Assembly: GCA_910580005.1 (NCBI GenBank)
Contig: CAJTXH010000003.1
Location: 1 to 60,780 of the forward strand
Source of the DNA: an uncultured Lachnospiraceae bacterium
GTDB taxonomy: Bacteria > Bacillota > Clostridia > Lachnospirales > Lachnospiraceae
Direction: 5' to 3'
Length of the DNA stretch: 60,780 nt
The translations under genes and the position numbers were made by a program. The notes below the pieces were generated by a model. It worked only from the letters and a program-made list of their open reading frames with translations. It searched no databases and had not been told where the DNA came from. Shown in pieces: positions 7,629-14,228 of the stretch (position 1 is its first letter; each line of letters starts with the position of its first letter).

Positions 7629-7639
7629 ACCATAGACAT

Positions 7640-7668
7640 AATATATTTCATTTGGAAATTTTGTGCAA
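7640..7668 (-). promoter_or_regulatory. Sigma-A promoter of groESL
   Basis: On the minus strand TTGCAC (7668-7663), 17 bases, TATATT (7645-7640). The predicted start falls next to or just before the CIRCE element, the usual arrangement for HrcA repression. Confidence 0.65.
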
Positions 7669-7773
7669 TACAACGCATAGTTATATTTTGGAATATAATT
7701 CTATATTTCTCTGTTATACTTTTTTTTACTCTTTTTATCTTACTTTTTGTATTCTTTTGCATATGGTGGATAA

Positions 7774-7802
7774 TTGCCACATTAAAATAAATCATGTATA
7801 AT
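7774..7802 (+). promoter_or_regulatory. Sigma-A promoter of the DUF6062 gene
   Basis: TTGCCA (7774-7779), exactly 17 bases, TATAAT (7797-7802) on the plus strand, about 50 bases before the ATG at 7855. Divergent from the groESL promoter. Confidence 0.7.
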
Positions 7803-7854
7803 AAATTCATATATAAGACAATCATGTTGGCACAATAATTAAACGGAGGAATTT

Positions 7855-8568
7855 ATGAAAGAACAATTATACACTATTCCAGTTAATGATGCTTTCAACA
7901 AGGACTGTGAATGCCCTCTCTGCCTTATGTATACAGAACTTGAACAGGAAGCTGTTGATTTTACTCTTGGCCCAAGCTATATGGAAGATGATATAAGGCT
8001 TGAAACTGACAAGACAGGTTTCTGTACACACCATATGAAGCAGCTTTATAAAAACCAGAACAGGCTTGGGGTTGCCCTTATGCTGCATACACATATGAAG
8101 CATTCCGCAGAGAAGCTTAAACAGATAAGCAAATCATCACAGCCAGCCAGGAAAGGGCTTTTTTCAAAAAAGGAGCAGGCAGGTGTAAATGAATATACTT
8201 CAAAACTTGAAAATTCATGTTTTATTTGCAGCCGTATTAAAAATGTATTTGGGCGTTACATAGCTACTGTACTCCACTGTTATGTAAATGACAGCAGTTT
8301 CCGCACAAAGTTTATCCATTGCAAGGGATTTTGCAATAAACATTATGGCATGCTCCATGATGCTTCCAGTTCATTAAACAGCACTAAGCAAAAGGAGTTT
8401 TTAAATGACCTGGATAATGTTTACTTTGAAAACATGCAGCGTGTAATTGATGATTTGGAGTGGTTTATTGATAAGTTTGATTACCGCAATGAGGACAAGC
8501 CCTGGAAAAACTCTAAAGATGCATTGCCAAGAAGCATTATAAAAACTAACAGTTATTTTGAAGAATAA
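7855..8568 (+). CDS. DUF6062 family cysteine/histidine-rich protein
   Basis: 237 residues, soluble, with no signal peptide. Two Cys/His clusters recur: CECPLC near residue 21 followed by FCTHHMKQLY near 58, and CFICSRI near 123 followed by a CKGFCNKHYGML cluster near 160. The repeated pattern C-x2-C then C-x2-H-H/Y suggests a duplicated metal-binding or redox unit. I recognise it as DUF6062, a family of unknown function common in Clostridia. CGGAGGAATTT precedes the ATG. It is the only plus-strand chromosomal gene outside the element remnant and is transcribed alone from a good promoter, away from groESL. No function is assigned. Confidence 0.75.
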   Translation: MKEQLYTIPVNDAFNKDCECPLCLMYTELEQEAVDFTLGPSYMEDDIRLETDKTGFCTHHMKQLYKNQNRLGVALMLHTHMKHSAEKLKQISKSSQPARKGLFSKKEQAGVNEYTSKLENSCFICSRIKNVFGRYIATVLHCYVNDSSFRTKFIHCKGFCNKHYGMLHDASSSLNSTKQKEFLNDLDNVYFENMQRVIDDLEWFIDKFDYRNEDKPWKNSKDALPRSIIKTNSYFEE

Positions 8569-8584
8569 AAGCAGTAAATAACAT

Positions 8585-8617
8585 AAGCCCCGCTGCTATA
8601 TTGCAGGGGGGCTTTTA
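8585..8617 (+). terminator. Intrinsic terminator after the DUF6062 gene
   Basis: AAGCCCCGCTGC (8585-8596) pairs with GCAGGGGGGCTT (8603-8614), 11 of 12 positions, 6-base loop, then TTATAT. It also lies just past the convergent DUF2225 gene and may serve both strands. Confidence 0.7.
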
Positions 8618-8645
8618 TATATACATCCAAATATTATTGTAATTA

Positions 8646-9530
8646 TTATGCCTGTGTTTCTTCTTCGTTCTTTCTGTCTTCTTCCACAAGGTCTTTAACT
8701 ACCCTGGCTTTTTCCTTAATGCGTTCACTTGCATTTCTTGATGTAAGTACCCTTGAAATCCAGCGGATTGCTTCATCATACTGGCCGGCACGCCTTGCAA
8801 GTTCTGCCACAAGATATGTAACAGTAAGCTCATCCATTCCGCACATTGGGAAATCCTCTTTTAAAAATGAATCAGAAAATCCTTCATATGCAGTAACAAG
8901 CAGTGACTCTTCTTCTTTTTTAAGTGCACTTATAACATTTTCACGGTCAGGGGTATCTTCTGGCAGCGTTTCTGCCTTGCCTCTGTAAAGCCATGCCATT
9001 TTTAAACATGTATATGCCCTTTCACTTGCCTTTGCCTTTTTTACAATAGCATTGGCAAGGGCAAGCTGGTAACGTGCAATAGCATCGTCATAGGTATATA
9101 TGTCACCTGTTTCTGGCAGTCCCTTAAAATTCCTTGATATATTTTCACTTATAAGCTTTGCCTGCGATGGCATCATAAACTTAAAAAACCTGCTAAGCGC
9201 ACCATATCCGCATCTTGGGCATACTAATACATCATATTTTATAGAATCAACATATTTGTATATTGGTCTTAAATCTGTATCCTGTTTAAGCAGTTTTACC
9301 TTGCCTGTCTTTATCATTTTAGAGCGGAAAGCTTTGTCACATACAGGGCATGTATATGACTTGTCAAAAAGCAGGTCTGATTCATGGACTTCAGGCTTTG
9401 GCGCCGGCTCTGGCTTTGGTGCTGGCTCTGGCTTTGGCGCTGCTTTCTCCTTCTTCTCATCCTTTTCAAATACATCCATTTTCTGAAGCTTTCCAAGTCC
9501 AAATTTTTCAAGACCATTAAATAAACTCAT
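8646..9530 (-). CDS. DUF2225 zinc-ribbon protein
   Basis: 294 residues. The N-terminal region carries three PKPEPA repeats (about 34-50) and joins to a DUF2225 domain (about 55-270). Two CxxC pairs are clear: YTCPVCDKAF near 60 and VLVCPRCGYGAL near 103, expected to bind one zinc. The rest is helical, TPR-like (RAYTCLKMAWLYR, YDEAIRWISRVL), and the C-terminus is highly charged. Proteins of this family are widespread in Clostridia with no established role. AAGGAGGTAATAAG fixes the start. It follows glnS by 12 bases and must share its transcript. Confidence 0.8.
   Translation of the reverse strand: MSLFNGLEKFGLGKLQKMDVFEKDEKKEKAAPKPEPAPKPEPAPKPEVHESDLLFDKSYTCPVCDKAFRSKMIKTGKVKLLKQDTDLRPIYKYVDSIKYDVLVCPRCGYGALSRFFKFMMPSQAKLISENISRNFKGLPETGDIYTYDDAIARYQLALANAIVKKAKASERAYTCLKMAWLYRGKAETLPEDTPDRENVISALKKEEESLLVTAYEGFSDSFLKEDFPMCGMDELTVTYLVAELARRAGQYDEAIRWISRVLTSRNASERIKEKARVVKDLVEEDRKNEEETQA
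9394..9442 (-). repeat. 18-bp tandem repeat encoding PKPEPA
   Basis: GGCTTTGGCGCCGGCTCT (9394-9411) is followed by GGCTTTGGTGCTGGCTCT (9412-9429) and a partial third copy (9430-9442). The changes are at third codon positions, so the Pro-Lys-Pro-Glu-Pro-Ala linker repeat is kept at protein level. Confidence 0.8.
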
Positions 9531-9542
9531 CTTATTACCTCC

Positions 9543-11222
9543 TTAATCTGGCTTATATGAATTCTTTAGTGAAACTATCCTGTTAAATACAAGGTTATCC
9601 CTGCGTGAATCCTTTAAATCTGCACAAAAATAACCATGCCTTACAAACTGGAAACTATCCATAGGCGCTGCTTCTGCAAGTGCTGGCTCTATATAACAGT
9701 TTTCAAGTACAGTTAATGAATCTGGGTTTAAATTAATTGTCCCGTCTTCATTATATACCCCTTTTTCTTCATCTACAATATTTTCATATAAGCGGACTTC
9801 TGCTTTTTCTGCTGTTTCAGCACATACCCAGTGTATCGTTCCTTTTACCTTTCTTCCTGTAAAACCGCTTCCGCTCTTTGTTTCAGGGTCATAAGTGCAA
9901 TATACTTCTGTTACATTGCCTTTATCATCTGTTTCATATCCAGTACATTTTACAAAATAAGCATTCATAAGCCTTACTTCATTGCCTGGAAAAAGCCTGA
10001 AATACTTCTTTGGCGGCTCAATCATAAAATCAGCCCTGTCAATATAAAGTTCCTTGCCAAATGGTACTTTTCGTATGCCCATATCTTCATTTTCCTGGTT
10101 ATTGGAAACATCAAGATACTCTATTTCATTTTCAGGATAATTTGTTATTATCAATTTAACAGGGTCTAATACTGCCATCATACGTGGACGCTTAAGTTTT
10201 AAATCCTCACGTACACAATATTCAAGCATTGCATAGTCTGAAGAACTTTGTGCTTTTGAAATACCTGACAATTTAATAAAATTACGTATTGACTCTGGTG
10301 TAAAGCCACGCCGCCTGAGGGCTGCTATAGAAACAAGCCTTGGGTCATCCCACCCGTCTACTGTGCCATCTTCAACCAGTTTTTTAATATAACGTTTCCC
10401 TGTAACTACATTAGTAAGGTAAAGCTTAGCAAATTCAATCTGTTTTGGCGGATTCTCAAATTCAAGTTCACGCACTACCCAGTCATAAAGAGGCCTGTGG
10501 TCTTCAAACTCAAGTGTGCATATTGAATGGCTTACACCTTCTATTGCATCTTCAATAGGGTGTGCAAAGTCATACATAGGATAAATGCACCATTTGTCAC
10601 CTGTATTATGGTGTGCTGTCCTTGCAATCCTGTAAATAACAGGGTCTCTCATATTCATATTTGGTGATGCCATATCTATTTTGGCACGCAGTACCTTTGA
10701 ACCATCCTCAAACTCACCTGTGCGCATACGCTCAAATAAATCAAGGTTCTCTTCAACTGTACGCTCCCTGTAGGGGCTTGGCCTGCCTGGCTCTTTTAAT
10801 GTCCCCCTGTACTCCCTTATCCCCTCAGCTGACAAATCGCAGACATACGCTTTTCCTTTCTTAACCAGCTTTACTGCACATTCATACATTGTATCAAAAT
10901 ATTCTGATGCATAATAAATCTGGCTTTTATCTAAATCACCACATATCCATTTTACATCTTCTATAATAGACTCAACAAACTCTGATTCCTCTTTTATTGG
11001 ATTAGTATCATCAAACCTCAGATGAAAAACACCGCCATACTCCTGTGCAAGTCCTGAATTAAGGACTATTGACTTTGCATGCCCTATATGGAGATAACCA
11101 TTCGGCTCAGGTGGAAAGCGTGTAACAACCTTCTTACAGCGTCCCTCCTCAATATCTTTATCAATAATATTTTCAATAAAATTATGCGAAACAGTTTCTT
11201 TTTCATCAACCGGACTACCCAC
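9543..11222 (-). CDS. glnS: Glutaminyl-tRNA synthetase
   Basis: 559 residues, class I synthetase that charges tRNA-Gln directly. The HIGH motif lies in FPPEPNGYLHIGHAKS (about 40-56). GWDDPRL and LRRRGFTPESIRNF are strongly GlnRS-like. The C-terminal beta-barrel anticodon domain (about 335-555) is present, so it is GlnRS rather than GluRS. The loop that normally reads VMSKR instead reads VVTGKRYIKKL, so the KMSKS motif is degenerate. The start is a GTG at 11222 with CAAAGGAGGAACGATA upstream. It heads an operon with the DUF2225 gene. No T-box motif was found in its leader. Confidence 0.93.
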   Translation of the reverse strand: MGSPVDEKETVSHNFIENIIDKDIEEGRCKKVVTRFPPEPNGYLHIGHAKSIVLNSGLAQEYGGVFHLRFDDTNPIKEESEFVESIIEDVKWICGDLDKSQIYYASEYFDTMYECAVKLVKKGKAYVCDLSAEGIREYRGTLKEPGRPSPYRERTVEENLDLFERMRTGEFEDGSKVLRAKIDMASPNMNMRDPVIYRIARTAHHNTGDKWCIYPMYDFAHPIEDAIEGVSHSICTLEFEDHRPLYDWVVRELEFENPPKQIEFAKLYLTNVVTGKRYIKKLVEDGTVDGWDDPRLVSIAALRRRGFTPESIRNFIKLSGISKAQSSSDYAMLEYCVREDLKLKRPRMMAVLDPVKLIITNYPENEIEYLDVSNNQENEDMGIRKVPFGKELYIDRADFMIEPPKKYFRLFPGNEVRLMNAYFVKCTGYETDDKGNVTEVYCTYDPETKSGSGFTGRKVKGTIHWVCAETAEKAEVRLYENIVDEEKGVYNEDGTINLNPDSLTVLENCYIEPALAEAAPMDSFQFVRHGYFCADLKDSRRDNLVFNRIVSLKNSYKPD

Positions 11223-11360
11223 TATCGTTCCTCCTTTGATTTTCTTATAAAGCTAAAAACGCTATTTAATATTCTACCACAATATACAAAAATATAAAAG
11301 TATAATTTTTGCAAGCTGCAAATAGTTTGTAAGAGTTCAGCCTTCAGTAAAATTCGAGGA

Positions 11361-11456
11361 TTTTTGACAAGTTTTTTGTCAAAAATATGAGTTTTGCAGT
11401 GCCATTTTGCACATTTTTTGTGCAAAATGTGTACATAACCAGTGCTGAAAGCACTG
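11361..11456. repeat. Cluster of three perfect hairpins
   Basis: TTTTTGACAA (11361-11370) with TTGTCAAAAA (11376-11385); CATTTTGCACA (11403-11413) with TGTGCAAAATG (11419-11429); CAGTGC (11440-11445) with GCACTG (11451-11456). CAGTGC at 11397-11402 can also pair with 11451-11456, giving a competing larger fold. The third hairpin belongs to the dispersed repeat that follows. Confidence 0.75.
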
Positions 11457-11460
11457 ATTT

Positions 11461-11492
11461 GTTACTATGAAGCCGTAAGGCTGAATAGTAAC
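11461..11492 (+). repeat. Dispersed palindromic repeat, copy 1
   Basis: GTTACTAT-GA-AGCC-GTAA-GGCT-GA-ATAGTAAC: an 8-bp stem, a symmetric GA/GA internal loop, a 4-bp stem and a GTAA loop. Copy 2 at 14183-14214 on the other strand has the same layout with AGCC/GGCT changed to GGCC/GGCC, a compensatory pair change. The preceding AAGCACTG and the following AA are also shared. On this strand the loop fits the GNRA class. Confidence 0.8.
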
Positions 11493-11585
11493 AATAGTTT
11501 TATAAAAAAAAGAGCAGACCCTTAATCTGCCCTGGTAATATATTTTATAATAATGAAAAATGCTTCTTTTGTATTTTTATATATG

Positions 11586-12341
11586 TTACTTAAATTTATG
11601 TCCTCCAAGACTCATGCGGGCATTTCTTAAACCTACACTGAAAAAGTAAAAGTTATTCATATTCTTTTCCCTTCCCCTGTATAAAATAGTACGCTTGCCG
11701 GTTAAAACTTTTTTAGCAGCTTTTATACATGTTTTCCACTGTTTTGATTTAGTCCTGCCTGAATCATATTCTGAAAGCCTTCTATTGAGTGAACCATTCC
11801 TTACTGGTGAAAACTGTCCACGCTGGTATATAACTCCCCTTAACGTATTTGGGAAACTTTTTGACTTAATACGGTTCATAACTACTATTCCTACAGCAAG
11901 TTTGCCCTGGTATGGCTCAATTCCTGCTTCACAGTTAATTATACTTGACATAAGCCTTAAGTCTGCCCTTGAATAATTGCTTCTGCTTTTCTTCCTTGCT
12001 CTTGCTTTCTTTGTTCTTGCTTTCTTTGCTCTTGCTTTCTTTGCCCTTGCCTTCTTTGCTTTTATCTTTGATTTGCTTCTTTTCTTATTTTGGGAAGGTT
12101 TTTCTTTTATGCTGTTATCTGAAGTATCTGTATTATTTATTGTATCTGTACTTTCCCCTGCTGCCATATCTGTAGCTGCTACAGATACATCCATATATGA
12201 TGGTGTATTATCTGCCTCTAAAGCTGGTCCTTCAGAAACTACTTCACTTGCAACTACTGTAACCATTGAAGCTGGCTTCATGGCTAATCCAGAAGCTGCT
12301 GTAAACATAAGTGCCAGTGCTGCAAATTTTTTTAACTTCAT
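11586..12341 (-). CDS. Secreted SleB-type cell-wall hydrolase with lysine-rich linker
   Basis: 251 residues. A signal peptide (MKLKKFAALALMFTAASGLA) is followed by a Ser/Thr/Asp-rich segment, a very basic repeat (about 95-118, KKARA units) and a C-terminal Hydrolase_2 domain (about 124-250). The domain has the SleB signature with catalytic-type Glu138 in SSIINCEAG, then LAVGIVVMNRI and FSPVRNGSL. SleB-type enzymes are lytic transglycosylases acting on spore cortex or cell wall. The start at 12341 has AAGGAGGTTATT upstream; an in-frame ATG 57 bases earlier would spoil the signal peptide. A good promoter is at 12409-12436. The basic repeat may tether the enzyme to anionic wall polymers (inference). 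Confidence 0.85.
   Translation of the reverse strand: MKLKKFAALALMFTAASGLAMKPASMVTVVASEVVSEGPALEADNTPSYMDVSVAATDMAAGESTDTINNTDTSDNSIKEKPSQNKKRSKSKIKAKKARAKKARAKKARTKKARARKKSRSNYSRADLRLMSSIINCEAGIEPYQGKLAVGIVVMNRIKSKSFPNTLRGVIYQRGQFSPVRNGSLNRRLSEYDSGRTKSKQWKTCIKAAKKVLTGKRTILYRGREKNMNNFYFFSVGLRNARMSLGGHKFK
12001..12060 (-). repeat. 15-bp tandem repeat, four units, encoding KKARA
   Basis: CTTGCTTTCTTTGTT, CTTGCTTTCTTTGCT, CTTGCTTTCTTTGCC and CTTGCCTTCTTTGCT run head to tail on the plus strand, differing at one or two bases. They encode the lysine/alanine/arginine linker of the hydrolase. Such near-identical units are prone to copy-number change. Confidence 0.9.
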
Positions 12342-12408
12342 AATAACCTCCTTGTTCCAAATCCCTGTTGAAACATTTCTTAAATTTTTTCTTAACATTT
12401 ATGTAACA

Positions 12409-12436
12409 ATTATAACATAAATTTTAAAGATTTCAA
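12409..12436 (-). promoter_or_regulatory. Sigma-A promoter of the SleB-type hydrolase
   Basis: On the minus strand TTGAAA (12436-12431), 16 bases, perfect TATAAT (12414-12409). Predicted start near 12402, giving a leader of about 60 bases. Confidence 0.7.
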
Positions 12437-12667
12437 CCCCTTATGCCTATTTTGGTTATGGTAAGAAAAAACTACTTTTTTGGAGGTACTGTTTTTTGTG
12501 AATTTTATATAAAAAATGATGGTATTTTTTATGCATGTTTTTTGCATAATGTACATATTTCAACTTTATTTGTAAATATTATAACAGATTGATACAATTT
12601 TATTACATTTATATTACAATATTTTTTACACTTTATATACAAATGTGGCCTGACTTGGCTGGAAAAT

Positions 12668-12693
12668 AAAAAAGACCAGCAATTATGCCAGTC
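12668..12693 (-). terminator. Intrinsic terminator after the hisA-like gene
   Basis: On the minus strand GACTGGC (12693-12687) pairs with GCTGGTC (12680-12674) with two G-U pairs and a 6-base loop, followed by six T residues (12673-12668). Located 12 bases past the stop codon. Confidence 0.8.
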
Positions 12694-12705
12694 CTCAGAC
12701 ACACT

Positions 12706-13479
12706 TTATGATGCAGCATATTTCCTTAAACTGTTATAAGGAATGCTGCCGCCAAATAAGTCAAGGGCACTTCCAATAGTAAAGTTAACATTTCCTTTTC
12801 CATGCTCTTCTATATAAGAAATATCTTCTATTGAATGGATTCCGCCTGCATAGGTTACTTTATTGCTGCAATCCGAAAGTATGCTTATAACTTCTTTCTC
12901 TATACCTGATGCTTTTCCTTCTACATCAACGGCATGTACAAGAAATTCATCACAATATTTTCCAAGTTTGTCCAGAAGGTTTCTGCCAAGCTTCTCTTTT
13001 GTTGTTTTCTGCCACCGGTCTGTTACTATATAGTAACCGTTGTCTATATAACGGCAGCTAAGGTCTAATACAAGCCTTTCTTTGCCTGTAACCATTGAAA
13101 GTTCTTTAAGCCGTGCATAATCTATAATTCCATCCCTGAATACATATGATGTGACTATTACATGCGATGCCCCCATATCCAGGAATTTCTTTGCATTTCC
13201 TGTATTTATGCCGCCTCCTGCCTGCATGCCGCCCCTAAATGCTTTAAGTGCTTTTGATGCCTGTTGCAAATCAGCTTCATAATACTGGCTTCCTTCAGGG
13301 TTAAGGATTATTATATGCCCTCCTGTAAAACCATCTTCCTTATACATGCCTGCATAATAAGCAGCATCCTTGCCAGATACAAAATTATCTACAGCAGTGC
13401 TGCTATTATCATTAAGGCTTGACCCGACTATTTGTTTAACTGAACCATTATGTATATCAATACAAGGCCTGAATTCCAT
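12706..13479 (-). CDS. hisA: Eukaryotic-type HisA (ProFAR isomerase)
   Basis: 257 residues, a (beta/alpha)8 barrel predicted to isomerise ProFAR to PRFAR in histidine synthesis. The sequence follows the fungal/plant branch rather than ordinary bacterial HisA: FRPCIDIHNGSVKQIVGSSL near the start, QAGGGIN, VIVTSYVF, RLVLDLSCR, FLVHAVDVEG and VTYAGGIHS. Catalytic acids of the family are present at the first strand (CIDIHNG) and in HAVDVEG. The start at 13479 has GGAGGAAATT upstream; the ATG at 13491 overlaps that site. It lies 40 bases after a membrane protein gene at the tail of the fla/che cluster and ends at a clear terminator; no other his gene is near. Assignment to the eukaryotic-type subfamily is by recalled motifs. 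Confidence 0.85.
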   Translation of the reverse strand: MEFRPCIDIHNGSVKQIVGSSLNDNSSTAVDNFVSGKDAAYYAGMYKEDGFTGGHIIILNPEGSQYYEADLQQASKALKAFRGGMQAGGGINTGNAKKFLDMGASHVIVTSYVFRDGIIDYARLKELSMVTGKERLVLDLSCRYIDNGYYIVTDRWQKTTKEKLGRNLLDKLGKYCDEFLVHAVDVEGKASGIEKEVISILSDCSNKVTYAGGIHSIEDISYIEEHGKGNVNFTIGSALDLFGGSIPYNSLRKYAAS

Positions 13480-13519
13480 AATTTCCTCCATAATATTATA
13501 GTAGCTATAGTATATATTG

Positions 13520-14155
13520 CTACCTGGAATGTGATGTTATCTTTTTTGCAAGGTCAGGGTATGTATCATCTGGTGATACATCATATGTGCCTGACTTTAT
13601 TACATTACTGTACCCATTGTCTGACAGGTACTTGTCAAATGACACTGCATCATCTATAATTCCCATGTCCTCTAATTCCTTGCTTACTTTTCCAGCCCAG
13701 TCACCATCGTTAATTATAAGCTGCTTCTTTTCATCCTCAATATCCTTTTTCATTTTGTCTTTTTCATCTTTAAACTGCTTCCCAATGTCATTATCTTTAT
13801 TTGAAGGTTTCTTTGTTGCCACAGGCACTTTGGTTGCAGCAGGCTTTTCTGTTGCTTTTCCATCTGACGGTTTTTGTGTATCCGCTGGCTTTGTTGTTCC
13901 TGGTGGCATATCTGTATTATCTGGCACTGTTGTGCCATCTGGATTTCCTGATGCTTCTGGCTGCATTGTTTCTTCTGGTGTTTTTGTTTCAGAAATCACA
14001 ACTTTCTGGTTATTATTTTCAAAAACCATACCAAGTTTTTTTGCACGTGCTATTATGGCTGGTTCTGATGTCCTTATGGTAAATGATATCCCAAGTATGG
14101 CAGCAGCAAATAAAACCCCTGTGCCAAACCCCCTTAAAAATGGTTTCTTATTCAT
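13520..14155 (-). CDS. Membrane-anchored protein with MltG-like LysM-type domain, no catalytic domain
   Basis: 211 residues. One N-terminal membrane segment (about 9-27) is followed by a long Pro/Thr/Lys-rich linker (about 55-120), a charged helix, and a C-terminal domain of about 60 residues (WAGKVSKELEDMGIIDDAVS, then FDKYLSDNGY and SGTYDVSPDDTYPDLAKKI). That domain has the pattern of the N-terminal LysM-like part of MltG (YceG) endolytic transglycosylases: 'L..MGII....F..YL...G....I..GTY......Y.DL...I'. The catalytic YceG domain is missing. It probably sits outside the membrane and binds the wall or a partner. GAAAGGAAATAAAG is upstream. Located between the DUF6115 gene and hisA; role unknown. 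Confidence 0.65.
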   Translation of the reverse strand: MNKKPFLRGFGTGVLFAAAILGISFTIRTSEPAIIARAKKLGMVFENNNQKVVISETKTPEETMQPEASGNPDGTTVPDNTDMPPGTTKPADTQKPSDGKATEKPAATKVPVATKKPSNKDNDIGKQFKDEKDKMKKDIEDEKKQLIINDGDWAGKVSKELEDMGIIDDAVSFDKYLSDNGYSNVIKSGTYDVSPDDTYPDLAKKITSHSR

Positions 14156-14182
14156 TCTTTATTTCCTTTCGCAATTATATTT

Positions 14183-14214
14183 GTTACTATTCGGCCTTAC
14201 GGCCTCATAGTAAC
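14183..14214 (-). repeat. Dispersed palindromic repeat, copy 2
   Basis: Read on the minus strand: GTTACTAT-GA-GGCC-GTAA-GGCC-GA-ATAGTAAC. It is identical to copy 1 (11461-11492) except for two bases that form a pair in the inner stem. The shared flank AAAGCACTG follows at 14218-14226 in plus coordinates. It fills the gap between the DUF6115 stop codon (14229) and the next gene. No T-run follows, so it is not a canonical terminator. Confidence 0.8.
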
Positions 14215-14228
14215 ATAGCAGTGCTTTA

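Larger units (their letters stand above)
11223..11585. other. Intergenic region without a gene: hairpin-rich repeat block
   Basis: 363 bases between glnS and the hydrolase gene. The glnS side (11223-11320) is AT-rich; a weak minus-strand TAGAAT -10 near 11271-11276 is possible. 11361-11492 holds four hairpins in a row (listed separately). 11493-11585 is AT-rich with a small AGAGCAGACC...TCTGCCCT inverted repeat. No convincing coding sequence was found. Confidence 0.6.
12342..12705. other. Intergenic region without a gene
   Basis: 364 bases between the hydrolase and hisA-like genes. It contains the hydrolase promoter (12409-12436) and the hisA terminator (12668-12693). Between them, 12440-12660 is very AT-rich with short inverted repeats such as ATGCATG and poly-T runs, and I see no gene in it. 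Confidence 0.6.

Noticed and set aside
11222..11425. A 67-codon minus-strand open frame upstream of glnS
   Set aside because: It runs through the hairpin block, its codons come from poly-T/poly-A stems and it has no ribosome binding site; the glnS GTG start with AAAGGAGG explains the region better.
11361..11492. CRISPR array
   Set aside because: The hairpins differ from each other in sequence and spacing; there are no repeated direct units with spacers and no cas genes.
11223..11585. T-box leader for glnS
   Set aside because: No T-box sequence (TGGNACCGCG-like) or specifier hairpin with terminator/antiterminator pair was found on the minus strand.
14183..14214. GCCGAATA in the repeat as a sigma-28 -10 element
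   Set aside because: The expected TAAA is not found about 15 bases upstream, and the sequence is part of a palindrome also present away from flagellar genes.
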